Assembly: GCA_016184455.1 (NCBI GenBank)
Contig: JACPCS010000143.1
Location: 1 to 46,081 of the forward strand
Source: Acidobacteriota bacterium
GTDB lineage: Bacteria; Acidobacteriota; Vicinamibacteria; Vicinamibacterales; UBA2999
DNA length: 46,081 nucleotides
Direction: 5' to 3'
Shown piece by piece: positions 1-7,100 of this stretch. The notes beneath the pieces were generated by a model. It was not told the DNA's origin. It saw only the letters and a list, made by a program, of their open reading frames with translations, and ran no database searches. Position 1 is the stretch's first letter; each line of letters begins with the position of its first letter. The position numbers were made by a program, and so were the translations under genes.

Positions 1-2
1 GG

Positions 3-55
3 TAAGCCGTGTGCGGGAAATCCGCACGCACGGTTTGAACGGGGGTCGTACTCAC
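3..55 (+). ncRNA. Group II intron 3' end (domain V, probably degenerate domain VI)
   Basis: Bases 4-36 fold as the catalytic domain V of a group II intron: the lower stem AAGCCGTG pairs with CACGGTTT, there is a two-base bulge, and an upper stem TGCGG/CCGCA is capped by a GAAA loop. The AGC triad typical of domain V is present at the base of the lower stem. The following bases GAACGGGGG resemble the usual linker and 5' arm of domain VI, but the expected branch-point stem-loop is not visible before a TACTCAC sequence that looks like an intron 3' terminus. Domain VI therefore seems shortened or lost. The rest of the intron and any reverse transcriptase would lie to the left of this window. The end coordinate is approximate. 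Confidence 0.7.
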
Positions 56-94
56 AGCGCCGCGCTCGCGCGGTGTGAACAGTAGGATCTACCA

Positions 95-1102
95 ATGCTC
101 ATCGACGCGCATGGCCACTACACCACCGTCCCCGCCGCCCTTCGCGTCTTCCGCGCGCTGCAGATCTCGCAGATGGGGAAGCCCGTCAAGAAGCCGGTGG
201 CCATCGGCGACGACGAGATTCGGACCTCGCTCGAGAAGGGGCAGCTGAAGCTGATGGACGAGCGGGGCATCGACGTGATGCTCTTCTCGCCGATGGCCTC
301 CGCGATGGGCCATCACTTCGGCAGCGCGCTCATCAGCCGCCACTGGACCGAGGTGAACAACGATCTGATCCACCGCGTCTGCACGCTGTATCCGACGCGC
401 TTTGTCGGCGTCTGCGCGCTGCCGCAGTCGCCGGGGGGGAGCCCGAAGGAATGCGCGGACGAGCTCGAGCGGTGCGTCACGGAGCTCGGGTTCGTCGGCT
501 GCAACCTCAATCCGGATCCGTCGGGCGGCTACTGGACCGATCCCCCGCTCGGCGACGAATGGTGGTATCCGCTGTACGAGACGCTTCAGGCGCTGGATGT
601 GCCGGCGATGATTCACGCGTCGGCGACCTGCAATCCTGCGTTCCATACCGTCGGATCGCACTATCTGAACGTCGACAGCACCGCCTTTCTACAGCTCCTC
701 GACTCGCGCGTGTTCCAGGATTTTCCGCGGCTGCGCGTCATCCTCGCCCACGGCGGCGGCAACGTGCCATATCAGGCGGCGCGGTACCGGGCGCTCTGCC
801 TCATTCACAACTGGGAGCCGTTCGACGAGTTCATCACGCGCTTCTACTGGGACACGACGGTCTATACGCCGGAGGCGATGGAGCTGCTGATCAAGGTCGT
901 CGGGGTCGACCGGATCATCTACGGGTCGGAAATGCTTGGCGGCGTCAACGCGACCGATCCGTCGACGGGGCGCTCGTTCGACGAGAACAAGCGGCTGGTC
1001 GACGCGATCCCGTGGCTGACGGAGGCGGATCGCCGGAAGATCTTCGAGGAGAACGTGCGGAAAGCGTATCCTCGACTGGGCGTGCCCGCCGCCCGCACGT
1101 AG
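95..1102 (+). CDS. ligJ: 4-oxalomesaconate hydratase, LigJ-like (amidohydrolase superfamily)
   Basis: This 335-residue protein belongs to the ACMSD-like amidohydrolases and matches LigJ of the protocatechuate 4,5-cleavage/gallate pathway closely as I recall it. LigJ hydrates 4-oxalomesaconate to 4-carboxy-4-hydroxy-2-oxoadipate in the cytoplasm. Visible signatures are the N-terminal metal motif DAHGHYTT (H6, H8), MLPQSPG-like and NLNPDPSGGYWT-like segments, a MIHASATCN strand, HGGGNVPY, and the late GSEMLGG metal/active-site region. The length equals that of characterised LigJ. The ATG at 95 has an AGGA Shine-Dalgarno at 84-87. It heads a four-gene set with a dehydrogenase and two class II aldolases. 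No LigAB, LigC, LigI or LigK partner is in the window, so the true substrate may be a related unsaturated oxo-acid. Confidence 0.85.
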   Translation: MLIDAHGHYTTVPAALRVFRALQISQMGKPVKKPVAIGDDEIRTSLEKGQLKLMDERGIDVMLFSPMASAMGHHFGSALISRHWTEVNNDLIHRVCTLYPTRFVGVCALPQSPGGSPKECADELERCVTELGFVGCNLNPDPSGGYWTDPPLGDEWWYPLYETLQALDVPAMIHASATCNPAFHTVGSHYLNVDSTAFLQLLDSRVFQDFPRLRVILAHGGGNVPYQAARYRALCLIHNWEPFDEFITRFYWDTTVYTPEAMELLIKVVGVDRIIYGSEMLGGVNATDPSTGRSFDENKRLVDAIPWLTEADRRKIFEENVRKAYPRLGVPAART

Positions 1103-1110
1103 TCCGTGGC

Positions 1111-1128
1111 GTCCGGCTCGAGCCGGAC
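1111..1128. repeat. TCCGGC/GCCGGA intergenic palindrome (family A)
   Basis: GTCCGGCTCGAGCCGGAC is a perfect 18-base palindrome between ligJ and the dehydrogenase. Related copies lie at 16029-16046, 16852-16893 (inside a coding region), 19892-19909 and 30225-30242, with half copies near 39611 and 41671. The copy directly precedes the GGAGG ribosome-binding site of the next gene. Confidence 0.85.
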
Positions 1129-1143
1129 CTGGAGGTTGACTCG

Positions 1144-2256
1144 TTGCCCGACAAGGTGCTCGCCGCGCTGAAGGTCGGTTCGTCGACCACCGAGCTGCGC
1201 GAATTCGATCTGCCCGATATTCCGCCCGATGCCGCGCTCATGAAGATGGAGGTCGCCGGCGTCTGCGGCACCGACGTCAGCCAGTACAAGCTCCCGCTGC
1301 GCGGCGCGCCGCTCATCATGGGGCACGAGAACGTCGGCACGCTTGCGAAGGTCGGCCGCGAGTTCCAGACGCACAAGGGCTTCAAAGAGGGCGACCTCGT
1401 GTTCCTCGAGCACTACCTGCCGTGCGGCCACTGCGAGTGGGACCACATGGGCGAGTACCGCCACTGCGCCGCAACCGAGTGGTTCTACGACCCGACCGCG
1501 GTCCGCTACGGCTACACGTCGCTCGATATTCCGCCTGGCCTGTGGGGCGGCTTCAGCCACTACGTCTATCTGCCGCTCAACGCGGTGCTGCACCAGGTGC
1601 CCGCCGGGCTGTCGCCGGAGGAGGCCGGGCTCGCCACGCCGATGTCGAACGGCATCCAGTGGACGCTGATGGACGGCGGCGTCGGCTACGCGTCGGACGT
1701 GCTCGTCCAGGGGCCGGGGCAGCAGGGGCTCTGCTGTCTGATGGCCGCGAAGCAGGCGGGCGCGGATCGGGTCATCATCACCGGCACGTCGAAGGACGCG
1801 CGGCGGCTCGAGGTGGCGAAGGCGCTCGGCGCCGACGCCGTCGTCGACGTGCAGAAGGAGGATCCGCTCGAGCGCGTGATGCAGGCGACCGACGGCCGCG
1901 GCGTCGACGTCGTCGTCGATTGTACGGCGGGGGCCGGAACGAAGGCGGTGCTGCTCGGGATCGAGGCGACCAAGCGCCGCGGCGGAACGATGGTCGTGCA
2001 GGGCGAGGGGAATCAGACGTTTCCGGACTTTCCGATCGGACGGCTGACGCGCAAGGGGATGACGCTCAAGAGCGCACGCGGCCACTCGTACCGCGCCGTC
2101 GAGCTGGCCCTGCATGTCCTCGCGTCGCGGCGCTTCCCGCTCGACCAGATCATGACGCACCGGTTCGGGCTGGCCGAGGTCGACTACGCGATCAAGTCCG
2201 TGGGCGGCGAGGGTGCGCCGGGGGCGATTCACGTGTCGGTGATGCCGTGGCGCTAG
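1144..2256 (+). CDS. Zinc-dependent alcohol dehydrogenase (MDR family)
   Basis: A 370-residue medium-chain dehydrogenase/reductase, expected to oxidise a hydroxyl group (or reduce a carbonyl) with NAD(P) in the cytoplasm. The catalytic zinc ligands appear as C41 in VCGTD and the GHE motif (H61-E62). A structural-zinc-like lobe follows (PCGHCEWDHMGEYRHC), but it has only three cysteines instead of the usual four. The Rossmann dinucleotide motif is degenerate (GPGQQG near residue 190), followed by a GAD...VVDV segment. I chose the TTG at 1144 because GGAGG at 1131-1135 lies eight bases upstream; the open frame extends much further left through ligJ, but that part is out-of-frame noise. The stop overlaps the next gene's GTG start, which indicates translational coupling. 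Substrate unknown. Confidence 0.85.
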   Translation: MPDKVLAALKVGSSTTELREFDLPDIPPDAALMKMEVAGVCGTDVSQYKLPLRGAPLIMGHENVGTLAKVGREFQTHKGFKEGDLVFLEHYLPCGHCEWDHMGEYRHCAATEWFYDPTAVRYGYTSLDIPPGLWGGFSHYVYLPLNAVLHQVPAGLSPEEAGLATPMSNGIQWTLMDGGVGYASDVLVQGPGQQGLCCLMAAKQAGADRVIITGTSKDARRLEVAKALGADAVVDVQKEDPLERVMQATDGRGVDVVVDCTAGAGTKAVLLGIEATKRRGGTMVVQGEGNQTFPDFPIGRLTRKGMTLKSARGHSYRAVELALHVLASRRFPLDQIMTHRFGLAEVDYAIKSVGGEGAPGAIHVSVMPWR

Positions 2257-2978
2257 TCGGGCCGGCCTCGGGCGGGGCGGTCGCGCGCGACGTGCTCGAG
2301 GAGCTCGCGATCGCGAGCCGCATTCTCGTGGACCAAGGTGTGTTCGACGCCGCCGGGCACGTGTCGATGCGCCATCCGAGTGCCCCGGATCGCTTTCTGA
2401 TGTCGCGCTCGCTGGCGCCGGCGCTGGTGACGGCCGACGACATCATGGAGCTCTCGCTCGACAGCGAGCCGTGCGAGCCGCCGGGCCGGCAGCCGTTCAT
2501 CGAGCGGTATCTGCATGCCGAGATCTACCGCGCGCGTCCTGACGTGAGGGCGATCGCGCACGGCCATTCGCCGTCGGTCGTGCCGTTCGGCCTCGTCTCG
2601 ACGCCGCTCGTCGCGACGTACCACAATGCGGCGTTTCTCGCGTACGGCGTGCCGGTCTTCGACATCCGTGAGAAGTTCGGCGCCACCGACATCGTCATCA
2701 ACAGCGCCGCGCGAGGGGCCGCGCTGGCCGAGGCGCTCGGCGACACGTGCGTGGTGCTTCTGCGCGCGCACGGGTTCGTCGCGGTCGGGCCGACGCTGCC
2801 GGCGGCCGTCTTCCGCGCCATCTTCACCGAGGTGAGCGCGCGCGTGCAGCTGCAGGCGGCGACGCTCGGCGGGCCGATGGCGGCGCTCGATGCCGAGGAG
2901 GGCCGCAAGGCCGACGCGATCAACCTGGCGACGGTCGGGCGCTCCTGGGAGCTCTGGAAAAGGCGGACGACCGGATGA
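2247..2978 (+). CDS. Class II aldolase/adducin family protein (first copy)
   Basis: A 243-residue protein of the class II aldolase/adducin fold, a metal-dependent lyase family that includes fuculose-phosphate aldolase and 3,4-dihydroxyphthalate-type decarboxylases. Family features are GHVSMRHP near the N-terminus, the catalytic-Glu region PFIERYLHAEIY, the metal pair in AHGHSPSVVPF, and a later LLRAHGFVAVG histidine segment. The GTG start at 2247 overlaps the end of the dehydrogenase by ten bases. The stop shares bases with the ATG of the next gene (ATGA overlap), so the four genes are probably one transcript. It resembles the copy at 11789 more than the one at 2975. Whether it performs retro-aldol cleavage or decarboxylation cannot be told from sequence. 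Confidence 0.85.
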   Translation: MALVGPASGGAVARDVLEELAIASRILVDQGVFDAAGHVSMRHPSAPDRFLMSRSLAPALVTADDIMELSLDSEPCEPPGRQPFIERYLHAEIYRARPDVRAIAHGHSPSVVPFGLVSTPLVATYHNAAFLAYGVPVFDIREKFGATDIVINSAARGAALAEALGDTCVVLLRAHGFVAVGPTLPAAVFRAIFTEVSARVQLQAATLGGPMAALDAEEGRKADAINLATVGRSWELWKRRTTG

Positions 2979-3631
2979 AGCAGCAGCTGGTGGATGCGAT
3001 TCGCATGCTGGAGCGCGCGGGGTACATCGATCACAACGGGCACGCGAGCGCCCGGCGCGACGGGACCTCGTTCCATATCAATTCAGGCGCGTCGGTCCGC
3101 GGGGCGCTGACGGTCGACGACATCGTCACGGTCGATCTCGACGGGACGCTCGTGGAGGGCACGGCGAAGCCGCCGCTCGAGTATCACATCCATTCCGAGA
3201 TCTACCGCGCGCGGCCGGACGTCAACGCGGTGATGCACACGCATCCGCAGTGGTCCACCTTTCTGACGATGACCGGGACGACGTATCTGCCGGTGTACGC
3301 GCAAGGGGTGCTCGTCGGCGACATGCCGGTGCTCGATTCGGTGCTGTCGATCAACACGAAGCCGATGGGAGAGAAGCTCGCCGCCGCGCTCGGCCGCCGG
3401 CCCGCGGTGCTGCTCAAGGCCCACGGCGCGGTTGCCGTCGGCGCGGATATCGTCGAGTGCTTCGCGCTTGCGGCCTATATCGAGGAGAACGCGTACCGGC
3501 AGTACATGGCCATGCAGATCGGCCAGCCGTACGTCTTCAGCGAGGCCGAGCAGCGGGCGAGCCGCGAGAAGCTCTGGACCACCAGTCTCTTCAAGAAGAC
3601 CTGGGATCACTACCGCTCGAAGATCCGCTGA
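2975..3631 (+). CDS. Class II aldolase/adducin family protein (second copy)
   Basis: A 218-residue class II aldolase-fold protein, started by the ATG that overlaps the previous stop. It shows GYIDHNGHASAR, the Glu-bearing PPLEYHIHSEIY, the metal motif VMHTHPQWSTF and the C-terminal LLKAHGAVAVG. These give the expected Glu plus three-His arrangement of a zinc or other divalent-metal lyase. It is shorter and divergent from its neighbour, so the pair may form two separate enzymes or a heteromer. As the last gene of the LigJ set it is a plausible aldolase or decarboxylase for the hydrated product, but this is inference from context only. Confidence 0.85.
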   Translation: MKQQLVDAIRMLERAGYIDHNGHASARRDGTSFHINSGASVRGALTVDDIVTVDLDGTLVEGTAKPPLEYHIHSEIYRARPDVNAVMHTHPQWSTFLTMTGTTYLPVYAQGVLVGDMPVLDSVLSINTKPMGEKLAAALGRRPAVLLKAHGAVAVGADIVECFALAAYIEENAYRQYMAMQIGQPYVFSEAEQRASREKLWTTSLFKKTWDHYRSKIR

Positions 3632-3638
3632 TTGTGTC

Positions 3639-3705
3639 GTGGCGCGAACCCCGAAGGGCCCCGAAGGGTTCGCGCCGGGCGAGCCTGAAGGCTCGCCCCA
3701 CAGGC
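3639..3705 (+). repeat. REP element, left of RAYT (two hairpins)
   Basis: Two adjacent hairpins. The first has arms GCGCGAACC/GGTTCGCGC around a longer centre; the second is GGGCGAGCC-TGAA-GGCTCGCCC. It begins GTGGCGCGAACC and ends CCCCACAGGCG. The right-hand copy at 4277-4333 has the same order and orientation, with compensatory arm changes. Confidence 0.85.
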
Positions 3706-3785
3706 GTGTCGCCGGACGAGTCCTCGTGAAGAGGGTCGTGGCCCTTCGGGATTCCTTACGGCACGACGCTTGCCCGCGTGGCCGC

Positions 3786-4253
3786 GTGCATTCGAGACGG
3801 CCCACACGCGTTGCAGGCTTTACATACGTCGGGTTCTATCGCTATTCCCTGAGATTCGGCACGTACGGGCGTCGGCGGCTGTTTGCGGATCCTGTGAACG
3901 TGGGCATCGCACATCGGCAAATCCGTCGTACTGCAGACGAGGAACAGTTTGCAGTTCTTGCGTACTGCTTTATGCCGGATCATGTGCACCTGGTCGTCGG
4001 AGGCACCCACGAGACATCCGATCTGCGCCGATTCGTCAAAGTGTCGAAGCAACGCGTCGCTCACGCCCTAAACACAGCAAGACGCATCAGCCCGACATGG
4101 CAGGAGGGGTTCTACGAGCGTGTGCTGCGATCCGCCGAAGCGACGGACGTGGTCATCCGCTACGTGCTCGATAATCCGGTAAGGGCCGGGATGGTCGCCA
4201 AAGCCGAGGACTATCCGTATAGCGGCGTGCTGTTCTGGCCCGAGCATTTCTGA
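3786..4253 (+). CDS. REP-associated tyrosine transposase (RAYT, Y1/HUH family)
   Basis: A roughly 155-residue Y1-type single-strand transposase. The protein begins with the typical RPTRVAGFTYVGFYRYSLRF region, has the HUH metal motif in MPDHVHLVV (H66, H68), and a C-terminal GFYERVLRSAE...IRYVLDNPVRAGMV block in which Y126 precedes NPVRAG, aligning with the usual nucleophile. I chose the GTG at 3786 because the homologous region starts directly after it; the open frame upstream is an artefact. It is flanked by two REP elements in the same orientation, the classic arrangement in which RAYTs are thought to process or mobilise REP sequences. Its lower GC and different codon use relative to neighbours suggest acquisition. 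It looks intact. Confidence 0.85.
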   Translation: MHSRRPTRVAGFTYVGFYRYSLRFGTYGRRRLFADPVNVGIAHRQIRRTADEEQFAVLAYCFMPDHVHLVVGGTHETSDLRRFVKVSKQRVAHALNTARRISPTWQEGFYERVLRSAEATDVVIRYVLDNPVRAGMVAKAEDYPYSGVLFWPEHF

Positions 4254-4276
4254 GCAGCGCGCCACTGCGTACGCTC

Positions 4277-4333
4277 GTGGCGCGAACCCTTCGGGTTCGC
4301 GCGGGCGGGCCTGAAAGGCCCGCCCCACGGGCG
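4277..4333 (+). repeat. REP element, right of RAYT (two hairpins)
   Basis: The first hairpin is GCGCGAACCC-TTC-GGGTTCGCGC, a perfect 10-base stem. The second is GGGCGGGCC-TGAAA-GGCCCGCCC. Compared with the left copy, the second stem changes A to G on one arm and T to C on the other, so pairing is preserved. It lies just before the stop of the shikimate dehydrogenase on the other strand and could also end transcription from either side. Confidence 0.85.
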
Positions 4334-4340
4334 CGTTTTC

Positions 4341-5189
4341 TTATATCCGTGGAATCGAGGCTTCGACGCACGCGCGCAGCTCGGGGGTGATCTGTGGGTC
4401 GATCCCGAACCACGCCTGCCACGCGGGGCGCACCTGGTGGAGCAGCATGCCGAGGCCGTCGACGGTCGGATTCCCGCGCCGGCGTGCGGCGGCGAGGAGC
4501 GGCGTCTCCACCGGCACATAGACGAGGTCCGAGACGAGCGCGCGAGTGGGCAGCGTGTCGAGCGGCAGATCGAGCGGCGGCTGGCCGACCATCCCCTGGC
4601 TCGTCGTGTTGACCAGCATGGCGCCGTCGCCGAGCGCGCGCCCGCGATCGTCCCAGTCGACAACCGTGACGGGGGGACCGAACTCGCGCGCGAGCACCTC
4701 GGCGCGCGCACGCGTCCGGTTGACGAGGCGAATCTCGCGCGCGCCGCGCCGGGCCAGGCTATAGACGACCGCACGGGCGCCGCCGCCCGCGCCGATGACG
4801 ACCACGGGCCCCGCGTCGGCGCGCCACGACGGCTGCCGCTGCAGGATGTTCTCGACGAACCCGAACGCATCGTTGTTGGTGGCACCCAAGGAGCCATCCG
4901 GCCGCACCGCGATGCAGCTCACGGCGCCAATGCGCCGCGCCACGTCGTCGACCTCGTCGACGATCCTGAGCGCCTGCTCCTTGTGCGGAATCGTGATATT
5001 GCAGCCAGAGAAGCCGAGCGGTGCGAGGCCCCGCAGCGCCGGTGCGAGATGTTCCGGCTTGATCGCCAGCGGTACATACGTACCGATCAATCCATGCTGC
5101 TTCATCAGGTAGTTGTGCAGCATCGGCGACCGTGAGTGCATCACCGGCCACCCCATGACGCCCGCGAGAAGAAACCGCTCAGCGCCCAT
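4341..5189 (-). CDS. aroE: Shikimate dehydrogenase (quinate/shikimate dehydrogenase family)
   Basis: A 282-residue shikimate dehydrogenase that interconverts 3-dehydroshikimate and shikimate with NADP(H). Hallmarks are S19/S21 in HSRSPMLHN for substrate binding, the catalytic lysine K70 in NITIPHK, NNDAFGF in place of the usual NTD, the Rossmann motif GAGGGARAVVY, the NRTRARAE segment typical of NADP specificity, and NTTSQGM near the C-terminal side. The start at 5189 gives a normal family length; the longer open frame runs into the divergent promoter region. It is a lone minus-strand gene among catabolic genes rather than in an aro operon. It may feed quinate or shikimate towards dehydroshikimate, protocatechuate and gallate, but an ordinary biosynthetic role is equally possible. 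Confidence 0.88.
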   Translation of the reverse strand: MGAERFLLAGVMGWPVMHSRSPMLHNYLMKQHGLIGTYVPLAIKPEHLAPALRGLAPLGFSGCNITIPHKEQALRIVDEVDDVARRIGAVSCIAVRPDGSLGATNNDAFGFVENILQRQPSWRADAGPVVVIGAGGGARAVVYSLARRGAREIRLVNRTRARAEVLAREFGPPVTVVDWDDRGRALGDGAMLVNTTSQGMVGQPPLDLPLDTLPTRALVSDLVYVPVETPLLAAARRRGNPTVDGLGMLLHQVRPAWQAWFGIDPQITPELRACVEASIPRI

Positions 5190-5322
5190 AGCGGCGGACC
5201 GGATAGCGGGGGAAAGGGATTGACGTTCGTGAATGTCGTGTGGTGTGTGGCAAAACCGTCTGTGTGTGCCCGACGAGCGACATACAGCATAATGCAGACA
5301 TCGGCACCCCGGAGAACGCGGC
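5190..5322. promoter_or_regulatory. Divergent intergenic region, aroE / Rieske oxygenase
   Basis: These 133 bases separate two divergent genes. A TTGACG at 5220 and a CATAAT at 5288 resemble bacterial promoter boxes but are too far apart to form one promoter, so I do not assign a start site. The GGAG at 5311-5314 is the ribosome-binding site of the oxygenase. The stretch is less GC-rich than the coding DNA. No clear inverted repeat was seen. Confidence 0.35.
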
Positions 5323-6609
5323 ATGCTCAGGAAGGACCAGAACGATCTGCTCGCGCACACCGGACCGGGCACCCCGATGGGCCGCCTGTTCCGCTGCTCC
5401 TGGCTCCCGGCGCTGCTTGCGGAGGAGCTGCCCGAGAACGACTGTCCACCGGTGCGCGTCAAGCTCCTGTCCGAGCGGCTGGTGGCCTTCCGTGACACGA
5501 ACGGCCGCCTCGGCCTGATCGACGAGTTCTGCGCCCATCGCGGCATCTCGCTCTGGTTCGGCCGCAATGAAGAGTGCGGGCTGCGCTGTCCGTATCACGG
5601 CTGGAAGTACGACGTGACGGGCCAGTGCATCGACATCCCGTCGGAGCCCGAGCACTCGACGTTCCCCAGTCACGTCACGCTCAAGTCGTACCCGCTCGTC
5701 GAGCGCGGCGGCGTGCTCTGGACGTACATGGGGCCGCCGGAACAGCAGCCGCCGCTCCCGGAATGGGAATTCGCGACGGTGCCGCCGTCGCACTCCTTCA
5801 TGTCGAAGCGGCTGCAGGAGTGCAACTGGCTGCAGGCGCTCGAGGGCGGGATCGATTCCAGCCACGTCTCCTGGCTGCATCGCAGCGACATCAACACCGA
5901 TCCGCTCTTCAGGGGCGCGCGCGGCAACCAGTACAACCTGGCCGACCTGCGTCCCGTGTTCGAGGTGGTCGAGAGTCCCGGCGGCCTCTACATCGGCGCG
6001 CGCCGCAACGCCGAAGGCGGCCGCTATTACTGGCGGATCACGCAGTGGGTGATGCCGTCGTTCACGATGATTCCGCCGCGCGGCAGCCATTCCGTCCACG
6101 GCCACTTCTGGATCCCGATCGACGACGAGAACTGCTGGACGTGGAGCTTCGACTATCACCCGACGCGTCCGCTGACCGGCGCCGAGGTGGCCGCGATGCG
6201 CGGCGGCAAGGGCATCCACGCGAAGGTGACGCCCGGGACCTATCGGCCGGTGGCGAACAAGGAGAACGATTACCTGATGGATCGCGCCGCGCAGAAGGCG
6301 GGGAAGACCTACAGCGGCATCGAAGGGTTCGCCATGCAGGACCAGTCGCTCCAGGAGAGCATGGGTCCGATCGTCGACCGCACCAAGGAGACGCTCGTCG
6401 CGACCGACAGCGGCATCATCATGTGCCGCCAGCGGCTGCTGCGCGCGGTCAACGCGCTGGTCGAGCAGGGGATCGCGCCGCCGGGCGTCGACCTCGCGCA
6501 TCAGCGGGTGCGATCGGCGGCCGTCGTGCTGCCGCAGGATCAGCCGTACAAGGACGGCGCGCGCGAGGCGCTCATCGCGCAGCCCGGCGTCGCGCCGGCA
6601 TCGGTCTAG
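5323..6609 (+). CDS. Rieske non-haem iron oxygenase alpha subunit, phthalate 4,5-dioxygenase-like
   Basis: A 428-residue ring-hydroxylating oxygenase. The N-terminal Rieske domain has C70-x-H72 (CAHRG) and C89-x2-H92 (CPYHGWKYD) for the [2Fe-2S] cluster. The catalytic domain carries D178 and the iron ligands H181 and H186 in EGGIDSSHVSWLH. The opening segment GPGTPMGRLFRCSWLPALL and FGRNEECGLRCPYHGW are typical of the phthalate 4,5-dioxygenase/vanillate demethylase branch, which hydroxylates or O-demethylates aromatic carboxylates using electrons from a reductase. No reductase or ferredoxin gene is nearby, so electrons must come from elsewhere. GGAG at 5311 supports the ATG. A small gene of unknown function follows 14 bases after the stop and is probably co-transcribed. 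Confidence 0.87.
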   Translation: MLRKDQNDLLAHTGPGTPMGRLFRCSWLPALLAEELPENDCPPVRVKLLSERLVAFRDTNGRLGLIDEFCAHRGISLWFGRNEECGLRCPYHGWKYDVTGQCIDIPSEPEHSTFPSHVTLKSYPLVERGGVLWTYMGPPEQQPPLPEWEFATVPPSHSFMSKRLQECNWLQALEGGIDSSHVSWLHRSDINTDPLFRGARGNQYNLADLRPVFEVVESPGGLYIGARRNAEGGRYYWRITQWVMPSFTMIPPRGSHSVHGHFWIPIDDENCWTWSFDYHPTRPLTGAEVAAMRGGKGIHAKVTPGTYRPVANKENDYLMDRAAQKAGKTYSGIEGFAMQDQSLQESMGPIVDRTKETLVATDSGIIMCRQRLLRAVNALVEQGIAPPGVDLAHQRVRSAAVVLPQDQPYKDGAREALIAQPGVAPASV

Positions 6610-6623
6610 CGCGGGGGTTCTTG

Positions 6624-7091
6624 ATGCTGAGTGAATCGGCGCGTATGAGCTCGGCGGCGGAGGCGCGCTTCCGCCTGCAGACGCCCGCGGCCGTCCTGCG
6701 CACGATGACCGTGAGCGCGCTCGATCCCGGCGCCGACGACGTCGTCGCCCGGCTGGCGGAAGGACCGTGGAGGCACGCGCGCTTCTTTCCCTCCTCGGCA
6801 GTGGCGACTCGCACGCCACGGCTGCTCGACGAGATCGCGAGCGCCGATCTGGCCGTGATGGTGGCAACTGCTGGCGCCGACGCTCCGGCGGCCGCCGCCA
6901 TCGGACAGCTCTGCAGCGACCGCCGCATCCACACGGCAACGTTCGTCGTGCGGGCGGGCGCGGTCTCGGACGAGGCGCTGTCGCGAACGCTCGGGCAGGT
7001 GCGTCCGTGGTCGCTGATGGTCGTCATCGCCAACGACGACAGCTACGTCGAGGACATCCTGCGGTCCTTCCGAGGAGACGCTCAGCCGTAA
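6624..7091 (+). CDS. Small protein of unknown function downstream of Rieske oxygenase
   Basis: I do not recognise this 155-residue protein. It has alternating beta-strand/helix character: a hydrophobic ADLAVMVATAG strand, a GQLCSDRRIHTATFVVR segment, and a WSLMVVIANDD strand near the C-terminus. This suggests a small Rossmann-like or tubulin-like alpha/beta domain, without a clear nucleotide-binding motif. The ATG at 6624 follows a purine-rich GGGGG about seven bases upstream; a TTG at 6621 is an alternative. It begins 14 bases after the oxygenase stop and ends ten bases before the convergent aldolase, so it probably belongs to the oxygenase transcript. No signal peptide or membrane segment is seen. 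Confidence 0.6.
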   Translation: MLSESARMSSAAEARFRLQTPAAVLRTMTVSALDPGADDVVARLAEGPWRHARFFPSSAVATRTPRLLDEIASADLAVMVATAGADAPAAAAIGQLCSDRRIHTATFVVRAGAVSDEALSRTLGQVRPWSLMVVIANDDSYVEDILRSFRGDAQP

Positions 7092-7100
7092 ACCGGACCT

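Noticed and set aside
3432..3785. N-terminal extension of the RAYT reading frame
   Set aside because: It overlaps the end of the class II aldolase and the REP hairpin; family homology begins only after the GTG at 3786.
5179..6939. A 586-residue minus-strand open frame
   Set aside because: It overlaps the Rieske oxygenase, whose cluster and iron motifs are unambiguous on the other strand; the minus frame has low-complexity Arg/His content.
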